64,000 bases of DNA, from NCBI GenBank assembly GCA_035235625.1, contig CP141140.1, positions 52,633,351-52,697,350 of the forward strand, written 5' to 3'. Below the pieces are notes generated by a model, which was not told the DNA's origin, did no database searches, and worked only from the letters and a program-made list of their open reading frames with translations. The position numbers and the translations under genes were made by a program. The stretch is from Saururus chinensis. Its lineage: Eukaryota > Streptophyta > Magnoliopsida > Piperales > Saururaceae. How positions within the stretch are numbered: the stretch's first letter is position 1; the number at the start of each line of letters is the position of its first letter. Of this stretch, positions 12,566 to 25,800 are shown piece by piece.

Positions 12566-12577
12566 ATTATATATGAG
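12566..12577 (-). promoter_or_regulatory. TATA-like box upstream of the small ORF
   Basis: On the minus strand the sequence reads catatataatag, placed where a TATA box would sit for a transcript with a very short leader before ATG 12520. This is positional inference only. Confidence 0.3.
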
Positions 12578-12619
12578 GCAAATATGATCAAAGATTGGCG
12601 GCTGGGGCAAGTGCATGCT

Positions 12620-13010
12620 TTATAGAGGCCCAACTTACTAGGTTGAACTGGGTTTGATCGAGCTTAGTCAGCTTTTTAGGTTGGGCCATTTACCGGTTAA
12701 ACTCGGGCTTACTCTAATTGAATTGGACTTTTGCCTGATTAAACCAAAAAACTCGGATCTGATTACTAATTTGGGTTAATTTCTTTTTATAAAATAGGCA
12801 AGAGCACTGGATGAGAAGTACTGAATTACACTTTTGTTGTAGGCAAGGGAGGGGGATGATGCTGGGGAGGATAAAATAACCCGGATGATTGAACCGGCCA
12901 AATCTCCAGTCCAACCAGATGGGTTGCAAAATTTTCAAACCGCAATTGTCCGGCCTGGTCTAGCTCAATCCGGTCTGCGAACTGGGCCACACTTTGATAA
13001 AAAAAAGTAT
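12620..13010. repeat. Decayed repeat rich in CCGG and GGTT/AACC words
   Basis: Recurrent words such as accggttaaac, ttgaaccggcc and gtccggcctgg alternate in both orientations. This resembles degenerate plant MITE sequence, and similar words recur at 16635-16725 (accgggttaaac, aacccgggttgac). No terminal inverted repeat or target duplication could be fixed. Confidence 0.35.
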
Positions 13011-13019
13011 TTTTTATAT

Positions 13020-13224
13020 TCCGCTATTGACAGGGCCACGTGCAGAGCCACGTACGGACTACGGTCGGAGAAACGAGCCAAGTAGTAACCAACGTAGGTA
13101 TTTTGGTAATTTCAAGCCCTCGCCCGTTTCTTTCGGTACAGCCCCGTCAGTACCGCACTCTGCAGTGTGAGCAGAGAGCACTTGCTCCTGGCAGGCGAAG
13201 AGTCAAGAAGGAGGTCTTCATGGG
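13020..13224 (+). promoter_or_regulatory. Probable promoter/5' UTR exon of the coiled-coil repeat gene
   Basis: The sequence is GC-richer than its surroundings, with a G-box CACGTG at 13037-13042 and a related cacgta 14 bp later. It ends in a strong splice donor (catggg then gtaagt at 13225). The matching acceptor is ttttcttgcag at 13775-13785, just ahead of the first coding ATG at 13854. The transcription start itself was not located. Confidence 0.5.
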
Positions 13225-13849
13225 GTAAGTCTTCTTTCTTTGTATATTGTTGAGAACTTTTAATCGAAAAAATTCAATTTGAAATTGCGCCTAGTTTTGG
13301 GAGCTTTTAGTTTATATGATAATTGCATTTAATTTTATGAAAGTTTGGGTGTTCTTGTCGAAGTATTCACAGAATTTGCACTGGATTAAAGATTGATTAT
13401 ATTTTTTGGTTGGCGTTTATATTTTTCATTAAGGACACCAAGCTACCGAGAACTATGAATAGTTCTTTTTCACAAAGTTATTTTATAGAAAATTCTGGAG
13501 TTCTTGGACCTGGATGCTTCATTTAAATTTCAGGAACTCACAAGATTTGATAGTGAAGAATTGGGTTTTCGAGAACAGTAGAATGGAACTGTAATTGGTG
13601 GTGAATTCTGCTGAAAGAGAAAAAGATGTTATCAGTTCCTTTGCTCGTTAACTTATTGTGTTCTTTTCATGAAGACTTTGTTATATATATTTCTTGTAAT
13701 GAGGTTGATTTTATTTCATTAAAAATCGCTTACAAAATTGTTGAATATTGTGTGTGTAACATTCATATGCTATGTTTTCTTGCAGATTTTACCCTTTCCG
13801 TGAAATTAAAAAGGGAGGGAGGGGGGAAGACAATATCTATAATAAATAA
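13220..13849 (+). other. Upstream ORF in the spliced leader of gene 2 (22 codons)
   Basis: When 13224 is joined to 13786, the ATG at 13220 opens a 22-codon frame beginning MGFYPFREIKK. It ends at TAA 13847-13849, four bases before the main ATG at 13854. Both splice sites match the consensus well. Such a leader ORF could reduce or tune translation of the main frame. This is visible in the sequence only if the predicted splice is used. Confidence 0.4.
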
Positions 13850-13853
13850 TATC

Positions 13854-16800
13854 ATGGACACTGGGTTAAGAAGTGGCTGTTCTAAGTGTATAGAACTGGA
13901 AGAAAGGAACAGAAAGGTGGTTGATGGGTTTAGAGTTTCTGTGATGGATTTAGAGGAGAAGGAAAAAGAAGCTAGGTGCGAGTCTGTTATGCTTAGGAAT
14001 CAATTAGGGGAGTTGAAATTAAGGAATGTAGCTCTTCAAGAGGAGCTTGAGAAGAAAAAGAGTATGTGCAATAAGCTTGGGTATGAGTTGGCCCAATTGG
14101 AATATAATCTCATGATTGTTTCTGATAGTGAGAGGTTGGCCAAGGCAGAAGCTGAGATATACAAGAATCATTGCAGAGAATTGAATATTACAATTATGAA
14201 TTTGAAAGATGTGAAGTGCATGTGTCAGAAGGTTGATGGATGCAATGTGCATGTTCAGTGCTCAACGCCTGTGCAAAGAGAAGCTGAAAGGCGGAAGCAT
14301 GAGATATTGATCTCAGATGTTGAATCTGTAAAGGGCTCCTCTTTCATAGAAGAAGGTATTGTCATCTTTATATCATAATTTATTAACTGTTTGTTGTTTT
14401 AAAATTTTGATTTTTTAATTTCTCCCCATAAGAGCAATATATAGGCTCCATTATCCACAAAAGGGAGATATTGATAGTCATGTGTTACATAGGATAAATG
14501 TGGGCTAGGTAAACCGGAGGGCAATATAGGGAGTATTGTGTTACAGGTGTATTCCAAATAGGCTTAAAGACAAGTTCTATAAAATGGCTATTAAATTTGC
14601 AATACTCTATGGAGGAGAATATTAGGCCCTAAATAAAAGTCTGAGATAAATTGAATGTAGCCGAATGAGGGTGCTAAGGTAGATGTGTGGGATAACTAGG
14701 AAAGATAGGCTTAAGAATGAGTATATATATGAAAACTTAAAGAGTAGCACTTTTAGGCAATGTGTAACGCCCCAACCCGATCCAAAAATTTTGAATAAAA
14801 ATTTTCTTCCTTAAACAAGAAAATATCATATGTGTGCAAGCTGTATAACGTTATTCTACGCACTACGGAGCTACAAAACTCACAACGCGTACGTCAAAAT
14901 AAAATATATATTTATAATTAATTTAGATCGGGCCAACATTGCCTTATCGTTAGTTGCCTATGTACGTATTGGATAACATTTACAATATTATTTCAATAAA
15001 ATTGGATCTAAACGTAGTTCTGCCTAACGGTTATTATACACATCATACATCACAAAATCATATACGTTAATATACGTATATCCTTATATTATCGGAGTCA
15101 GACGAAAATCTCATAAATTATCGGAGTTTGACAAATATCTCATAAATCATCGAAGTCAAATAGAAATCTCATAAATTATTAGAGTTAAATGGAAACTAAC
15201 AAATCAACAGAATTACACATCTTACTGAACACAATAGAGCAGATTGGATCACATAAGATCCCATCAGATCATATCCGATTTTGTCCGATTATTTTAGATT
15301 ATATCCAATTAAATCGGAGCATATAAGATCAAAACTGAGTATTTCAGAGCTTATCAGATCATATTAGATCAAAACAAAGATATTATAATACATAAGATTA
15401 GAGTATTGCATATCAAAGCAATCGAATCAAAACATATCAGAATATATTAGATTATAGCAAATCATATATCTTAATTAGTATATTAATATCACTAATTAAA
15501 ATGCGTATGTATTAAGTTATTTAACATCCTAAGTTAAGTACTTAGGATGCCTATGTATTTTTATACTTATATTAAAACAGACGGTCATAAATGCTTACTC
15601 CTTTGAAATATAGGAAGTGGCGATGTTCATAGTTGTTTGTTCTATCATAGTCTTCTCTTACCCAGAGACGCTTCTCGCTTTCCGCACTTGTAGGAGATGG
15701 ACAAAATATCCCCTTACCCAAAGACGCTTCTCACTTTCTATGCTCGGAGGTGAACCCATATGACAGACATAATATCCCCTTACTCGGAGACATTTTCTTC
15801 TTTCCGCGCTCATAAACTGTTGATAGAATCTTATTTCTCTCATTGTGTGGCCCTTCGGTGGAGGACAAAGCCTCCCCTACTTTAGGTGACGTCTCTCATT
15901 GTGGCCCAACAACGGATGATAGAAACCACTCTTGCTCCGGGCCACTTCTCTTTTATCAATGTTGGGCGACATGCAGAGCCTCTTCTTGCCTTGGGATGTT
16001 TTTCCCTTAATGGTCGCCAAATTAAAGAGTGGACCCCTCTATTACGTAGAGCACGATCAATTTAGTTAAAAACGCATTTTAAATGGACTAAATCAAACTC
16101 TGAATGATAAAAAATAGAGAAAATAAAGTTTTGTTGGAAGAAAACCCTCGAAAGGCTTTAAATAAGCTTTGGCACGCCGAAAACTGTTGTACTGTGCCGC
16201 CATTTTCGGCGGCAGCACCTGCCAAATCAGCAGCTTTCGCGCGTAACGTGCACGCGACGCTATTTTCTTCCTTTTTTTTTAACTTTATTTTTAAATGCAC
16301 GTATCTTTCTACCCCGGACTCGGATTCGTGCATTTTTGGTATCATTGAGCTCGTATCGACAAGTCCTATAAAACTAAACCACTTAAAGCAGTTTATCCTG
16401 CTCTTTTCAAGTAAGTCTCACCCATATTGTATGCTTCCTAGGGTCGTAACTTTCGCTTCCGACGTCCATTTTGTGCATTATTCGATTTGTTATGCTTGTT
16501 TCTTTGAGCTCTATCAATAAACAGAGATTTCATCTCTTAAAACCTTATAAAATTTATTCAAAAATTATATAATTACCCATAACCCCTCGAGTTAGATGTA
16601 ATCGGAAAACGGGGTGTCATGCAATGTTTTAAAAATCGGTTTTAAAAACCAGCCTTGCCACTGAGCTAGATTGCCGGGCTTGGTCAACCGGGTTAAACCA
16701 TGGATCAACCCGGGTTGACCTGATTGATGATGCCGTTAAATAAATTTACCCATAAGTTGAATTAAATATAGTAGTTATGAGAAAAGTATAACATAAAATT

Positions 16801-19800
16801 AATGTAGCTGAGTGGGTTAAATACTCAAAACAAGACTTTCCTAACTTGACTTCAAATCCTTCTTCTAGAAATGCAGCATGAATGAGACGAAAGCTAAGTA
16901 TGTAGTTAGGTAAAACATTTACAACAAAGTTGTGGGAAGGGATGCATGCAAATGATGCGGAAAGGAGAGGGAGATCTAAGAAAATGTGGATGGAGTTGAT
17001 AAGAAAGGTTATGCATATGCTATCTTTTACAAAAGAGTTGGCATAAAACAAGCTTAAAATGGAGGCTTAACATCTTATGTTGTCAACCTCAAATTGTTGG
17101 GAAAAGGCTTTGCATTACTATGATTATGAAATTTCCCCTCCATGAGAGGCCATTCTTGAATAAACAAGAACTATAGGAAATATTTGAACATCTATAACAC
17201 ACTTGCTTGTGTGGGAATGAGAAAGTTTTCTGCACAATCAGAATTCTTGGTTTGATGAGCAGCATTCTGCAACTCACTTATACGTAAACATGAAGTATTA
17301 AACTTTGTAGGTCATCAACTTTCTAACTTTAATATCTGTAACCTAGAAATGTACAGACTAAGAACATCATAACAGTAATCTCTCTCATCTGTTATGCATT
17401 TGTGTTCCCATCTCATATCATATTTAACGATTGTCGTGGTACAAAAAAATCATTAAAACTTATTGCCAACTGATTACTGCAGGCCTTTTAGATTACCTGT
17501 ACTTGGTGCCATGGATAGCATTAGTTAATAATTTGTTGATGATGAAAACTTTAGCAGTTTGTGAACAGCGTTGCTATAGTAAGTGTCATACTGTTGACAG
17601 CAGATTCTGTTTATGCAATTGATCAATTGCAGTAAACAGTAGAATAAAATTGAAAATAATGGAACAACTAAGAGAAGAATGAGAAGTTTAGAGGTAGTAG
17701 GATAATGAATATAACTCTAAATTTCCAAGGAATTTTGTTCAACTCAAGTACAACTTATAAATTCTTGGTATCATCCTCTTTATAAAGTTTTAATAAATTT
17801 CTGAATTCATTTGAATTGCAGTCAGAGAAACATTGGCTAGCCGTTCACCTTCTTAGCATAGAACACTTACTAATTCTGAGAATAGACATTTATAATCAAT
17901 TACTAGTACTTCTCTTATACGCTTTCCCTTTCTCATAGAAGCTTTCTTAAGATAGACTTGCTTCATAAGCTTGCTGTAGAACTCTTCTAAATATAAGTTC
18001 CCTAATAAAGTGGAACTAGCCATCGAGGTTGCAAGAAACAAATCCAAGGTGTTTGGAAAAAACACTCCTACTTTGATGAAATTCAGGACTTGTTTCCCCT
18101 CTTCTTTTCTTCATTCTTCGAGCTTCTTCGTGAAGTATTTACGTGTGAAATAAGTTCCTGTCGTACAAAAAACACATCTCAACTATTGAGTGGGCTGCAT
18201 TTTTTCCCAACTTCTTTATATTCCTTTGTGTTTGAATCCAATAGGTGATACTAACTACATTAGGAATTTTGAAAGAAAGTTGGTTGCTTGGCTGGATTGT
18301 ATGTATCTTCATATGGATGTCTCGGCCAATTAACAATGAGCTACAAGCTGCATTACATATATCAACACCTTAGAAACTTTAGCTTGTGGAAGCACACAAC
18401 CTGAGGAACAAGCATTTCATCTGCTTGAAGCTTGACTTCCACCTCCGTGCAAGGGGTACCTTCGTCTAATAATTCTTTGTAACAATTACAGTTGAGGGCA
18501 TTCAAGTTGACACTGAAAAATTGTAAAATTACCTTTAGTGGTGAAAGTATGATGCAAATCAATGGATCTACAACAATAATTAAAAGGATAATTTTGAGGA
18601 GAATGTTGAATTGAATGTGGAGGAATTATACTCGGGTGGGGTCCATCCAGTGATCAAGAAGGCTGATAATAGTCTACGGAAACTGCACCCATTGCACTCT
18701 CCAGAGGAGATTAGAGTTGTTCTATGATCTCCCCACTATGAGAGTGTAGACATCATCATTTGTGTCAGCTGCATGGTTCACAATATGTTTTATGGGAGAT
18801 GAATTGATGACCCAAATAGAGGTTATATCGGAGATATATACGACACATATCAATAATAATGGGAAAAATATTGGTGATCTAAATATGATATTTTTACATA
18901 TATTTTGTTAATCTAAGCATGTATTAACATCTAGAAGCTTTCATACTAATCTCAAACAATCATAACACCATGTGAACATGTTTATACTAACATAAATTAC
19001 ACTCATGAAGCATAAAATATAATCAATAATAATAATGAACAGCATGTTTTGAAGTTAATATCAATGATTAAGTAGACAATATGATGATGTACATTTAAAT
19101 AAAACCTAGAAAATATACTAAAATATATAGCAATAATAGCTGGAGTGACGTGGAGGTTGGAAAGCTGCCTGACCACTAGAAGACTGAGCTTATAGGGAAA
19201 ATAAGTGGGCTAGGTATTGCTCCCACATCATCATCATCTGGTAGGTAAATAAATAGGCACTCACATGTCTCTCATAGTGATGCCTAGGCAGATGATGCAA
19301 GAAATGGACTGGTTCTGACTTATTGCCAGAATAAAAAATGAAAGGAGGAAGAGAGTGGGGCCATGGGTCATAGCTGGGAAAAAGTTACAATGAAGTCTAG
19401 AAGGGGTCAGAAATATATTTCAGATAGGGCTGTCAATGGATAACCATTTACTCGCCTCACTTGCTCGCCCGATCCGAAATTTATAGGTAGGTAATTAATA
19501 AATAGGTAACAAGTAAAATAAGTGGGTAATTTTACCTACCCATTTATTATGTGGGTAGAGTATGGGTGACCCCTTATCCATAACCGTTACCCGAATCATA
19601 GATAAAGAAACAGTTGCATATACTACCCAAGGATAATATCTTACATATGGAATATTTTGGAACATTTTGTACTTTTATTGGAATATTTTATATTTTTATT
19701 CTGATACATTGGATAGGCTTTTAAGAAATTTATATAAACTTATAATGCAAACTCATGATAGAGAAAATGGAAGAGTACGTGGTCAATCTTTTGTGTCTTC

Positions 19801-22800
19801 TCATGTTATGCTTGTTGCATAAAGTGAGGATTGTGTATGCAATATTGCTCATGTCTTTATTGGATTGAACATGTCATACATTGGATAGGCTTTTAAAAAA
19901 TATAAATTATTTATGATAATTTATTTTGTATTGTTTGTTATTATTTTTTATTTATTGATCGGTTGGCCGTTACCCGTTACCTCCCGATTTACCCAATGGG
20001 TAATGGGTAGGGGATGGGTAATGAATGGAAAAATGAGTAATGGATAAGGTATGGGTAAAATATTTGGAAGTGGGTATGGATGTGGGTAAAGCCTTACTTG
20101 ACTTGTACCTTACTCGTTGACACTCCTAATTTCGGAATATTTGTGATATGTTTTTTCCCAATATCATGTAAGTAAAGTGACCGATACATAATATATCTCA
20201 AATAGATATTGTGAACCATGAGCAAGGGTATGCATTTGTGTGACCCCATCAAGAAAACCAAAAAAAAGGGTGGAATTAGAGGAGAGGAGTAAACATTGGA
20301 TCAGACGAAGGGGTGAGAGGAAAAAGGATTTCAGGGGATAACTCTAGTGTCTAATTTTCTACTAAACTAATTAATTTTTTCATTGACTGAATAATGAAAC
20401 AAGGCAATGCTCTTACACTTAAGTAGGTAGCTTAAACGGGCCTACTAATATAATTGTAAATCCCATTAAACATAATTAAAGGGAAATAATAATTAGCTTA
20501 TAATTAATAACCTAATTAGTCAATTGCCTTTAATTCCTAATACTGCAGATCCCAAAAGTGGATGCTACACCTGGGGCAGTCAAGCAAATTATGAAAATAC
20601 CCCTCGTTCTGATGAAATTCAGGATTGATTGTCTCTCTCTTTTCTTTTCATTCTTCATTGTCTGCAATGATGCCACCAAGTGGTTATGAAACAATATTTG
20701 CAATCATTGTAAAATTCTGCTTAGACAGCAAACTTTTCGGTATGAACCTCTTTCAATATAATATAGATACTCATGTTCAAGCTGCCAGTATCAAGGGTTG
20801 CAATCTCGTTCTTGGTCTCTATCTCGGTTGGCAAAAAAAAAGAGATCTTGGAGAGATCTCAAAGTGATCACGAAAATGATCTCCATGATGAGGAAATTAT
20901 ATTCTCATACGCAAAATTAATGTGCAGGTATATTTAAAATTTATAAACGCTAATGCTACCATGAAAAATCAACAACTTGTGCATTAAAAAAAATGCTGAA
21001 TAAATAGATATTCAAGATAGTTTGCAAATGAATATAATACAATAGTACCACATGTCTTTGGTTACTTTACACTAATAAAAGGGAGAGTGATGAGCAGGTT
21101 CGAAGTCTTGATCACCATGAGGGATTTGAGAGATAATTGAGTCAAGTCTTGCACAATATTGTGCCCATGTCAGCCTCTGCGGGTATGTTTACATGTAATT
21201 ATTTGAGGTAATCTATACTAATTCTCACATGAATAGTCTCACAGGATTCTAATATTCTCACACAAATATATTGTTATAATCTTTACTAGGAGTCTAATAA
21301 TAATGTAAAAAGTATGTTGAAAGCAAAGAAATTTAATTTTTTTTTTTCAAACATAACCAAGATTGGGCAAGATTTGTCAAGAACTCGTTGAGAACTGGAA
21401 ATTTAACAGTGGTAGACTACTTTTACTGAAATCTAAGACACATTGAGATCTTGGTGAGCTTTGGAAATTTGCAGAAATGCGACTATTTACTTCCCTATTT
21501 CTTGAGCCCTATTTTTTTGGACCTCACCGAGAAGATAGATCTTGGCGATCTTGCTGAGATTGCAAACCATGGCCAGTATTATCTTTTCTAAAGCGACTTT
21601 ACCTCACAATTTTACACTAGACATAACTTTTTTCAAAGGATTTTGTGCTAAACCAGGAGACTTAAGAATATTGCTTTGTTAGCTATAAATCTAGAGATTG
21701 ACACAAGTTCAATTATTTATTTTACAATTTATACGATTGTATCCATTTATTTGTAAAAGGCTTTCTTCCATTGTAAGTTTATAATGTTGTTTGATATCAG
21801 AATATGATATTGTTGAATTTGATTCTACTACTTCAGATTGCTCCTTGGAATTTTTAATTTGTAGGGTGGTCGACCATGGGAATATTGTAAACTAGATGTT
21901 ATTTTTAAGAACTTGGGATTACTTAATTAGTTCCATAAAAAGGGGGTTGGTAAACTTACTTTTACAGTCAGTGGAATTGATCAATGAACTTTTTGGCCTT
22001 TGAGTATACTAGAGTCACAAAAAGATGTAGTTTTATTATTAGGAGTTATGATTGCAACTAGTGTTTTTTGCATGGATGAAAAGTTGATATCCTTGATTTC
22101 TTATTATTTTGTTGGTTATCTTTTATGCAGGGGGTGCAGCTAATGATCAAACTAAAGGAAAATGTGGAACTCAGGCCAAAAAGTGCTTGTTATTTGGTCA
22201 TAGAAGAGAACAGGGCTTCAATCATACTTCAACAATATCCACTGATGAGGTGTCTGAGCCTGGAGATGTTATACTGATCGATGACAGCAATGATGAAACT
22301 GAATTTACTCATAAGATGATGTATAGTGCAAGAGTAGATTCAAAGTCTAGCTATTCAGGGGTTGATATGTTTGAATCTTTGGATGTCTTGAAGGAAATAG
22401 CCAATCCCAAAGACCTAGAAGTAACAAATTCTATGCACTGTGATAGGTTGTTTAATGGAAATCTTAGTGATAGCGAAAAGACATTTCTGCTCCCACGTAC
22501 TCCCAAAAAGAAGCGCAGATATAAAGTTGTTACTAGTGACTCAGAAGGAGAAGAAGATGTTAATGATGATAACAACAATATGCCCTGCAGAGATAGAAAT
22601 GAACATAGATCACAAAGTGAATTTCGTGAAGGAGTGGATTCAAAATCTGGGGATTCAGTGGTTGAAACATTGGAGTCTTTGGATGACTTGAAGGAAATTG
22701 CAAATCCAAACTACATGGAAGTAACAAATTCTGAGCACTGTGATAGGTTAGAACTTGATGGAAATCCTAGTGATAGCAAAAGGACATTTCTGCCCCCACA

Positions 22801-25800
22801 TACACCCAAAAAGAAGCTCAAATTTAAAGTTGTTACTAGCGACACTGAAGGAGAAGAAGATGTTTATGATGTTAACAACAATATGCCTTGCGGACATAGA
22901 AATGAACATGGATCACCAAGTGAATTTCATGAAGGTGTGGGTACAAAGTCTGGGGATTCAGGGGTTCACACATTGGAATCTTTGGATGACTTGAAGGAAA
23001 TTGCAAATCCAAACTACGTAACAAATTCTGAGCATTGTGATCGAATGAAACTTGATGGAGATCCTAGTGATAGCAAAATGACATTTCTGCCCCAACATAC
23101 ACCCAAAAAGAAGCGCAGATGCAATGTTGTTACTAGTGATACAGAAGAAGAGGAAGTTTATGATGATAACAAAAATATTCCCGTAGATGGAAATGAAAAT
23201 GGATCACCAAGTGAATTTCATGAAGTACTACATGAATCTTTTGATAATGATGATAGAGAAGAGCTTTTAACTTCAAGGAGGCGTTTGGTTCGTTTAGGGC
23301 ATTGCAAAAAAGTGAAAGGTATGGATGACTTTCAATCGAAATTTTTGTAAGGAGCTAAACCAAGTGCCTTTGCCTTTTGATAATCTTCTTCTACTAAATG
23401 AAGTAGATGCATTTTGTGCCTGGAAATGCAGAGTGCGGAGTCTTCGAACAAATTAAGGTGGATGAAGTTGGTCCAGAAAGTGGCAATGAAAGTGGAAGTG
23501 AACGTGAAAGCTTAGCTGGGTTCATCGTACAAGAGTCGAGTGATTCAGAAAGTGAAAATGTTTCTTCTGCAGCTTCTGGAGATGAGAAATATGATGTTGA
23601 TTTTATTCAAATTTTAAAAAAACTCAGAAGGCAGAAAGACACCTCAAAATGGGATGATCATGCACAAATGCTTGCTTCACTTGGAGGCAGCACTGAGCTC
23701 TGTATGAAGGCTGTTTGCGCTCTGTATAGGCGACAAACATTGGAAGAGCAATCATCGAGGAGCACAATCTATAACAACAAGCGTGGCTTCAGTGCATTTG
23801 ATGCAGAGAGGTTATGTTTTTTGCCTTTTGTGGTCCTTATATTTGTCTAGATGTTCGTTTTCTTCCAGACCTAATAAATTAATTTATATAGATTATGACG
23901 GGTTGTGAACTCTAGGGCAGGTTCATTTGAAATTTGCATGCAAGTGGGTGCAAGGATTGGTCTCCTTGGGTATAAATTTATGTATATTCCATTTTTTTTA
24001 TCTGATCTACTTAGGTTACTAATTCAGGTGTCACTTGCTGTTTATTCTCTAAGCTACTGAATGCTGTTAGTTCTTTTAGAAAGATGCCTTTATTTGCTTC
24101 ATTATAGCTTTTAGGTGCACGTTTTACTTATGATGTAGTATTTTAAGCTCCCTTTGATATTTGTATTGTATGAATTCTGTCTGTATCGGGGTTAATTTTT
24201 CTATGAGTAGCTCATATCTATGTCCCTAGTTTGATTTGTATTAGGAGGCTGTCCAGAGTGGTAAGTAGATTAGAAATTCAGTAAGCCATAAGGTGGCTTT
24301 TGTAGAATTTTTTGTTTGGCGAGGTCTATGCAATGAGAAAAAGAGACATTATTGTAGAAACTCTTTGATATGAAAAAAGTAATTGTTTCTTATCCATACC
24401 AACGAAGACATTAGTGACTTGATATAAATTCACAAAAACAACTTGGAAGCTACTAGAGTCTAGAAATCCAGAAATTAAAGAAAAATTAGCTATTTAAGGA
24501 TGTAATAATTTATTATCCAAATTCCATCATCATCATCACCTTATTCTAGCTGTAATTTGCATGGGTGGACAACACGAATTCTTCCCCCTTTCATTCCTGT
24601 CATAGACTGTTCCACATTCAAGTCATACATCACCAAGTCTTTTCCAAAGGTTCTAAGTCATATTGGGTTGTCCTTTTATTCTTCTAAAGGCCTTTTAAAC
24701 AATCAATCACATCTCCTTACGGGCATTGTATGTGGATTCCTTTGAACTTCATCAGACTATCTCTATTGGCTCCTTTCAATTTATCTCCAATTTAGGCTAC
24801 CCTCAAAAATTCCCTAATGTTATTGTTTCTAATACAATCCCAACAGAACACATACATCTTAACTTTATCATCTTTGCAATACTCGTCTTATCTTTGTTCC
24901 TTTTTCTATTGCCCAACTTTTTGCACTATAGAAAATTGGAAGTTGCACCACTATCCTATTGAATTTACTTTATAATTTATTAGCAAGAATGCACATGCAT
25001 TATGCATGTAAATACATATTAGATAAGATAAAATGAAGTGAAATATAAATAAAATATATATTGAACAAAGGTCTCCTTTGCATGCTATAGTTATAATACA
25101 TTGCTTTGAGGATCACAATGAACATTACACATAAGCTTTATATTAACCCATATACACTCATAGTAGGCAATTGTAAATCCAAATCTCATAAGTTAAATAT
25201 TATATCATAGGTTAGCAAAGATAATAGTGTCAAAGGACTTTGTGTCGGGGAGCACGTTATTCACATTGAGGACTAGTTTAGTTGCAGGTCTCATTTGATA
25301 GACCTCTTCGGGGGTTTTCCACGAGTGTTAAAAATATGCAAATCAGAATATAATATCTGTAAAAATATAAAAAATTATTATTGAAATGTGATATATGTGG
25401 GGCCTACAAAAATTTTGAGAAAACATAGTCATGTGGGATCTCATTTGATAGAGCTCGTCGAGAGCTTTCTAACGATACCAAGAACGTAGGAATCCGAGTT
25501 TGGGAGTGCAAGATATAATATTATAAAGTTCAAATTAACATAACCTAAAAAATTGGGATAAGGATTCTAATATCTTTTACTTTTTGGGAATTAGGATTGG
25601 TCAAATAGGGGTAAAATTAGGGATTAATGGTAAATAGTCAGAATTTGAAGGTTCTATAGTACACTAGTTTGTTTTATATTATATTATGAATAAGAACTCA
25701 CTTATCACAACTTCAACAACCCAACCTTAATTTTATGAGCAACATTTTCATCTGTTTTTCAATTTGCATCAAATTTGAAAACAAGATATTCATGTCCATC

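Larger units (their letters stand above)
14761..16619. mobile_element. Solo LTR, 1.86 kb
   Basis: The unit starts TGTGTAACGCCCC and ends GGGGTGTCA (TG...CA). The flanking five bases are GGCAA (14756-14760) and TGCAA (16620-16624), a near-perfect target duplication. Interior landmarks are a 29-bp tandem repeat (15090-15195), a field of agatcatat-like words (15230-15440) and ~60-bp repeats with ccccttac...gacgcttctc (15655-15810). There is no polyprotein, primer-binding site or second LTR, so a solo LTR is the simplest reading. It interrupts an RTE LINE remnant inside the intron of gene 2. Confidence 0.7.

Noticed and set aside
15085-15440. Regularly spaced short repeats considered as a CRISPR-like array
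   Set aside because: They are direct tandem repeats without unique spacers inside a plant LTR.
22440-22994. 79-83 codon ORFs inside the gene 2 repeats
   Set aside because: They are shadow frames that recur only because the DNA itself is tandemly repeated.
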